From the NCBI GenBank assembly GCA_029224185.1, contig CM055190.1, positions 15,565,320 through 15,629,319 on the forward strand: 64,000 bases of DNA, written 5' to 3'. How positions within the stretch are numbered: the first letter of the stretch is position 1; each line of letters starts with the position of its first letter. This DNA is from Karalla daura (lineage: Eukaryota > Chordata > Actinopteri > Chaetodontiformes > Leiognathidae). Below the pieces are notes generated by a model. The model searched no databases and was not told the origin of the DNA. It saw only the letters and a program-made list of their open reading frames with translations. Of this stretch, positions 61,411 to 64,000 are shown piece by piece. A program made the translations under genes and the position numbers.

Positions 61411-62109
61411 ATTTATTGTTTGTTTGTTGGTCTACCAATTGTTTATCTGTTTTGAGCCAAATGGGGAAGAACTATGCATCTCAATTCCTTACACACACGC
61501 ACACAGAGAGTTTTACAAAGATTTTATTATCCCACATAGAGATGATGAGATGATCAACATCTTTTTTTTCCGTCCCTTGTCTTCTCTTTTCTTTTCTTTT
61601 CTTTTTTTTGCCATGGCGCCAGCATCCAGCCATTGCCAGACAGTTAATTAGGGTCATGACCTCAATTCACTCAATTTACTCACTTGCATTGATAGGTGGA
61701 GGGTGTGTGGTGCTGTCTATGGTCAGGATGCCCCCACCTCCACCGCCAAACTTTCACAATACACCCTCAGAGGCCGCGTTCCAAATAACCGGTGTCGTAC
61801 TGGGGTTGTAGCTGACTAAGGAGTTGACATCTCAAATGCTTTGCTACTGGTTATGTGGAGAAAATATGTGTTTCGTGATTTGGAAAGGACTCACACAGTT
61901 TGGATAAACATTTCCTTTGTGTTTTCTATCAGTCTGACCTTTGCTGGAACATGGTGGGGGGCATTTCATTAGCACACTTTGGGCCCCTTTGTAACCGAAT
62001 GAGCTTATTTGAGCCTGTGTTTCACTGGTAATGCAGGCTGATCGTTTTGTAACTGCAGTGAGATAGTGAGATATTCTTCAAACAGCAACAGGTTCTGGTA
62101 ATGTGCATA

Positions 62110-62335
62110 TGTAGTCTGGGGTCCACACATCCATTATTTTGGGGGTCTGCAAAGGCAGGGAATGCACCTTGGACAGCGGCCCATTGCAGGAAACACACAC
62201 AGACACAGACTCAGACAGAGAAACACACACACACACACACACTTCTTTCTCACATTCACACTTAAAAGCAAGCGGCCTGATAATGATCTGAACCGAGGCC
62301 TTTCTTGTAGTGAGGTGACAGCGAGATGAGATGCC
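62110..62335 (-). mobile_element. V-SINE-like copy with internal deletion
   Basis: The 3' end (CCATTATTTTGGGGGTCTGC, GGCAGGGAATGCACCTTGGA) joins through a CA tract directly to the tRNA-like end (CTGAACCGAGGCCTTTCTTG). The core block is lost. Confidence 0.5.
62224..62241 (+). repeat. (CA)9 microsatellite inside a SINE copy
   Basis: CA run between the two preserved ends of the - strand SINE. Confidence 0.9.
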
Positions 62336-64000
62336 ATTTCCTTCTTACAACAAAATAAGGAAAATAATTCTTCTTCAGTTTTTACTTGTAGAGATACAGA
62401 ACATCTGCTGTTTAGAGTGTATTTTAATACAGCAGATTTTTTTTAATAGAAGGTGTATAAGCCTTAAAATGTGGAACTGTTTTATTTAGTAAAAACCTGT
62501 AAAATATTGGCCATTATTTATAAGCTAAATCCATGTAACATCTAGCTGAAACTAAGCCAGATACTCAGTGTGATGGCGTGTCAGGCAAGTTTCATGCTTC
62601 TGCTTCTTTTTCTTTTTTTTTGTTGCCTTGAAGGTCATGACTCTTCTCAGACACGCATCTTAAGGGTTTCCCTTTATGAGCCCTGCTTCCTCGCCTTGCC
62701 TATTTACGCTGGGTTATGACACCTTCGTGATCCACTAGTGAGGGAGAGGTGACAGAAAGATGGATGACCGAGATACTTCCGCACGCAACTATTGTTATTG
62801 CCACAGAGTGCAAATACTGGCTCACAGAAGGACAGAGGAGGGGTGTGGGGTTCGGAGGGAGGGGAAACCATTAGCTCAGTTACTAATCTGGTATTCACGC
62901 CTGGTCAGGAAGGGAAGGTGATCCGGTACCTCCCACCCATGCATACATACACACACTCACACACATACAAAGAGCAAGCGAGAGAAAGACACACGAGATC
63001 TTTCTCTCGCTGCCATGCAAACATACATGTGAAGAGGATGCTGCACCACGCTAGAGTCCATGGTTGCGTGAGTGCGGTGCTTACACGGTGACCTGTGCTG
63101 ACCCTGTTATCTATTGATTGTCTCTGTTTTGACCTGAGCTCGTGCAAGGCTGATTGAACAGAGCACAGTCACCTCTTGCATCAACCGTCGGCCTTTTTGA
63201 TAAGACACAGTCATTATGTGTCCCGATGGTTACACAGAGAATGAGCATCTAGTACCAAATGTATGTCATTTAGCAGCTGACACTGAGACCAACCAGCCAC
63301 GGCCCTCTGAGTCAGTGCGTCGTGCATTTAAATAAAACTGAAGAAAAATACGTGGTTGCATGTCTCACACTCATTAATCTTCCAGTGCACACCCTGAGCT
63401 ATAGATATGAGCCACTGCAGATATTACTCATGAACTACATAGGCCTTGGAAACACACAGGCTTTTCATTTACAATGGAGAATTGTGTTCACTGACATTAA
63501 TGCCTACAAACAGTACAATTTTTTTTTCCTTTGGTCAGGACAGGAGCAACATGCAAAACATTTTTGTAAGATTACAGTGCTTAGATATCGTGTACCAGGA
63601 GAATCAGTGCAGTGTTGAACTTACATACATAACACAAATTATGCTATTGTGTTATCAAAACATTTTCCAGATCAAAATCAGGACCAGAAAGCTTTGTGGA
63701 ACATACCACAAATTTGCAAACAATTTGCTGTGTAACACCTTAAAACATATGTACACACATGCATGCATACACTAATGCACAAATCCTTCAGGTAGAGGCT
63801 CATGAATAAAACTAATAACAAAGAGTAAAAACAGCATAATAGTCGTGTAGTATAAACATCACACACAGAAATGAGGGAAAGATTGTTGAATTTGAGCATT
63901 TTTCTAAATTTATTTATGTATGTAAGTTAGGCGTACATCACTGAACCGTGGCGTGGTGTGAGCTGTAAACTCTCTCCACTGAAACTGGAACATTCACGCC

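Larger units (their letters stand above)
57001..64000. other. 3' flank, gene-free to the window end
   Basis: The longest open frame is 165 codons on + (57222-57719), with no recognisable family and no supporting splice or codon signal. V-SINE-like copies on - are at 59725-59910 and 62110-62335. Microsatellites are at 58660, 60304, 61385 and 62224. A CTCF-like motif is at 61330. Confidence 0.6.

Noticed and set aside
41598..64000. Search for LMAN1, MC4R or PMAIP1 as expected neighbours
   Set aside because: No segment on either strand matched what I remember of these proteins; a large single-exon receptor such as MC4R would have been obvious.

Overview
This is a 64 kb window of vertebrate nuclear DNA, almost certainly from a teleost fish. 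It has a multi-exon gene with canonical GT-AG introns, very many CA/GT microsatellites, and degenerate copies of a V-SINE/Mermaid-like SINE whose core block resembles fish elements. There is no sign of bacterial or phage sequence: no operons, no long intronless genes, no CRISPR array.

One protein-coding gene is recognisable and complete. It is the fish orthologue of CCBE1 (collagen and calcium-binding EGF domain-containing protein 1), on the + strand, in 11 coding exons from the ATG at 4002 to the TGA at 40598-40600. All ten introns have GT-AG ends and compatible phases, and the joined reading frame is 1,179 nt (392 residues plus stop). The protein has a signal peptide, a six-cysteine N-terminal module, an EGF-like domain, a calcium-binding EGF domain, a linker, a collagen triple helix with one interruption, and a conserved C-terminal helix. 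CCBE1 is a secreted matrix protein that promotes ADAMTS3 processing of VEGF-C and is required for lymphatic development. The 5' flank holds a short cluster of upstream ATGs, including a start-stop element, and a (CAG)9 tract. The 3' UTR ends at a canonical AATAAA at 41571.

Layout: 1-3600 is upstream flank with two SINE copies and a CpG-dense patch. Positions 3600-4114 hold the likely promoter, 5' UTR and exon 1. Intron 1 (2.5 kb) contains one copy of a second dispersed repeat, here called family B. Exon 2 is at 6.6 kb. Intron 2 is 28.8 kb and contains most of the gene's repeats, a G27 tract, a near-perfect hairpin, an 18-bp perfect palindrome and two CpG-dense patches. Exons 3-11 are packed into 5 kb (35.5-40.6 kb). 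From 41.6 kb to the end I find no recognisable gene. That stretch has a three-copy minisatellite at 42.5-43.0 kb, a diverged tandem duplication at 47.2-47.9 kb, inverted family B copies at 49.4 and 51.1 kb, SINEs, microsatellites and candidate CTCF-like motifs.

I did not find a new multi-gene system. The points most worth checking are: protein-level differences from human CCBE1 (a furin-type motif in the collagen interruption and a relocated cysteine), the uORF cluster, the repeat family B, the tandem duplication whose two units end their reading frames at the same aligned place, and an exon-like antisense reading frame in intron 3.
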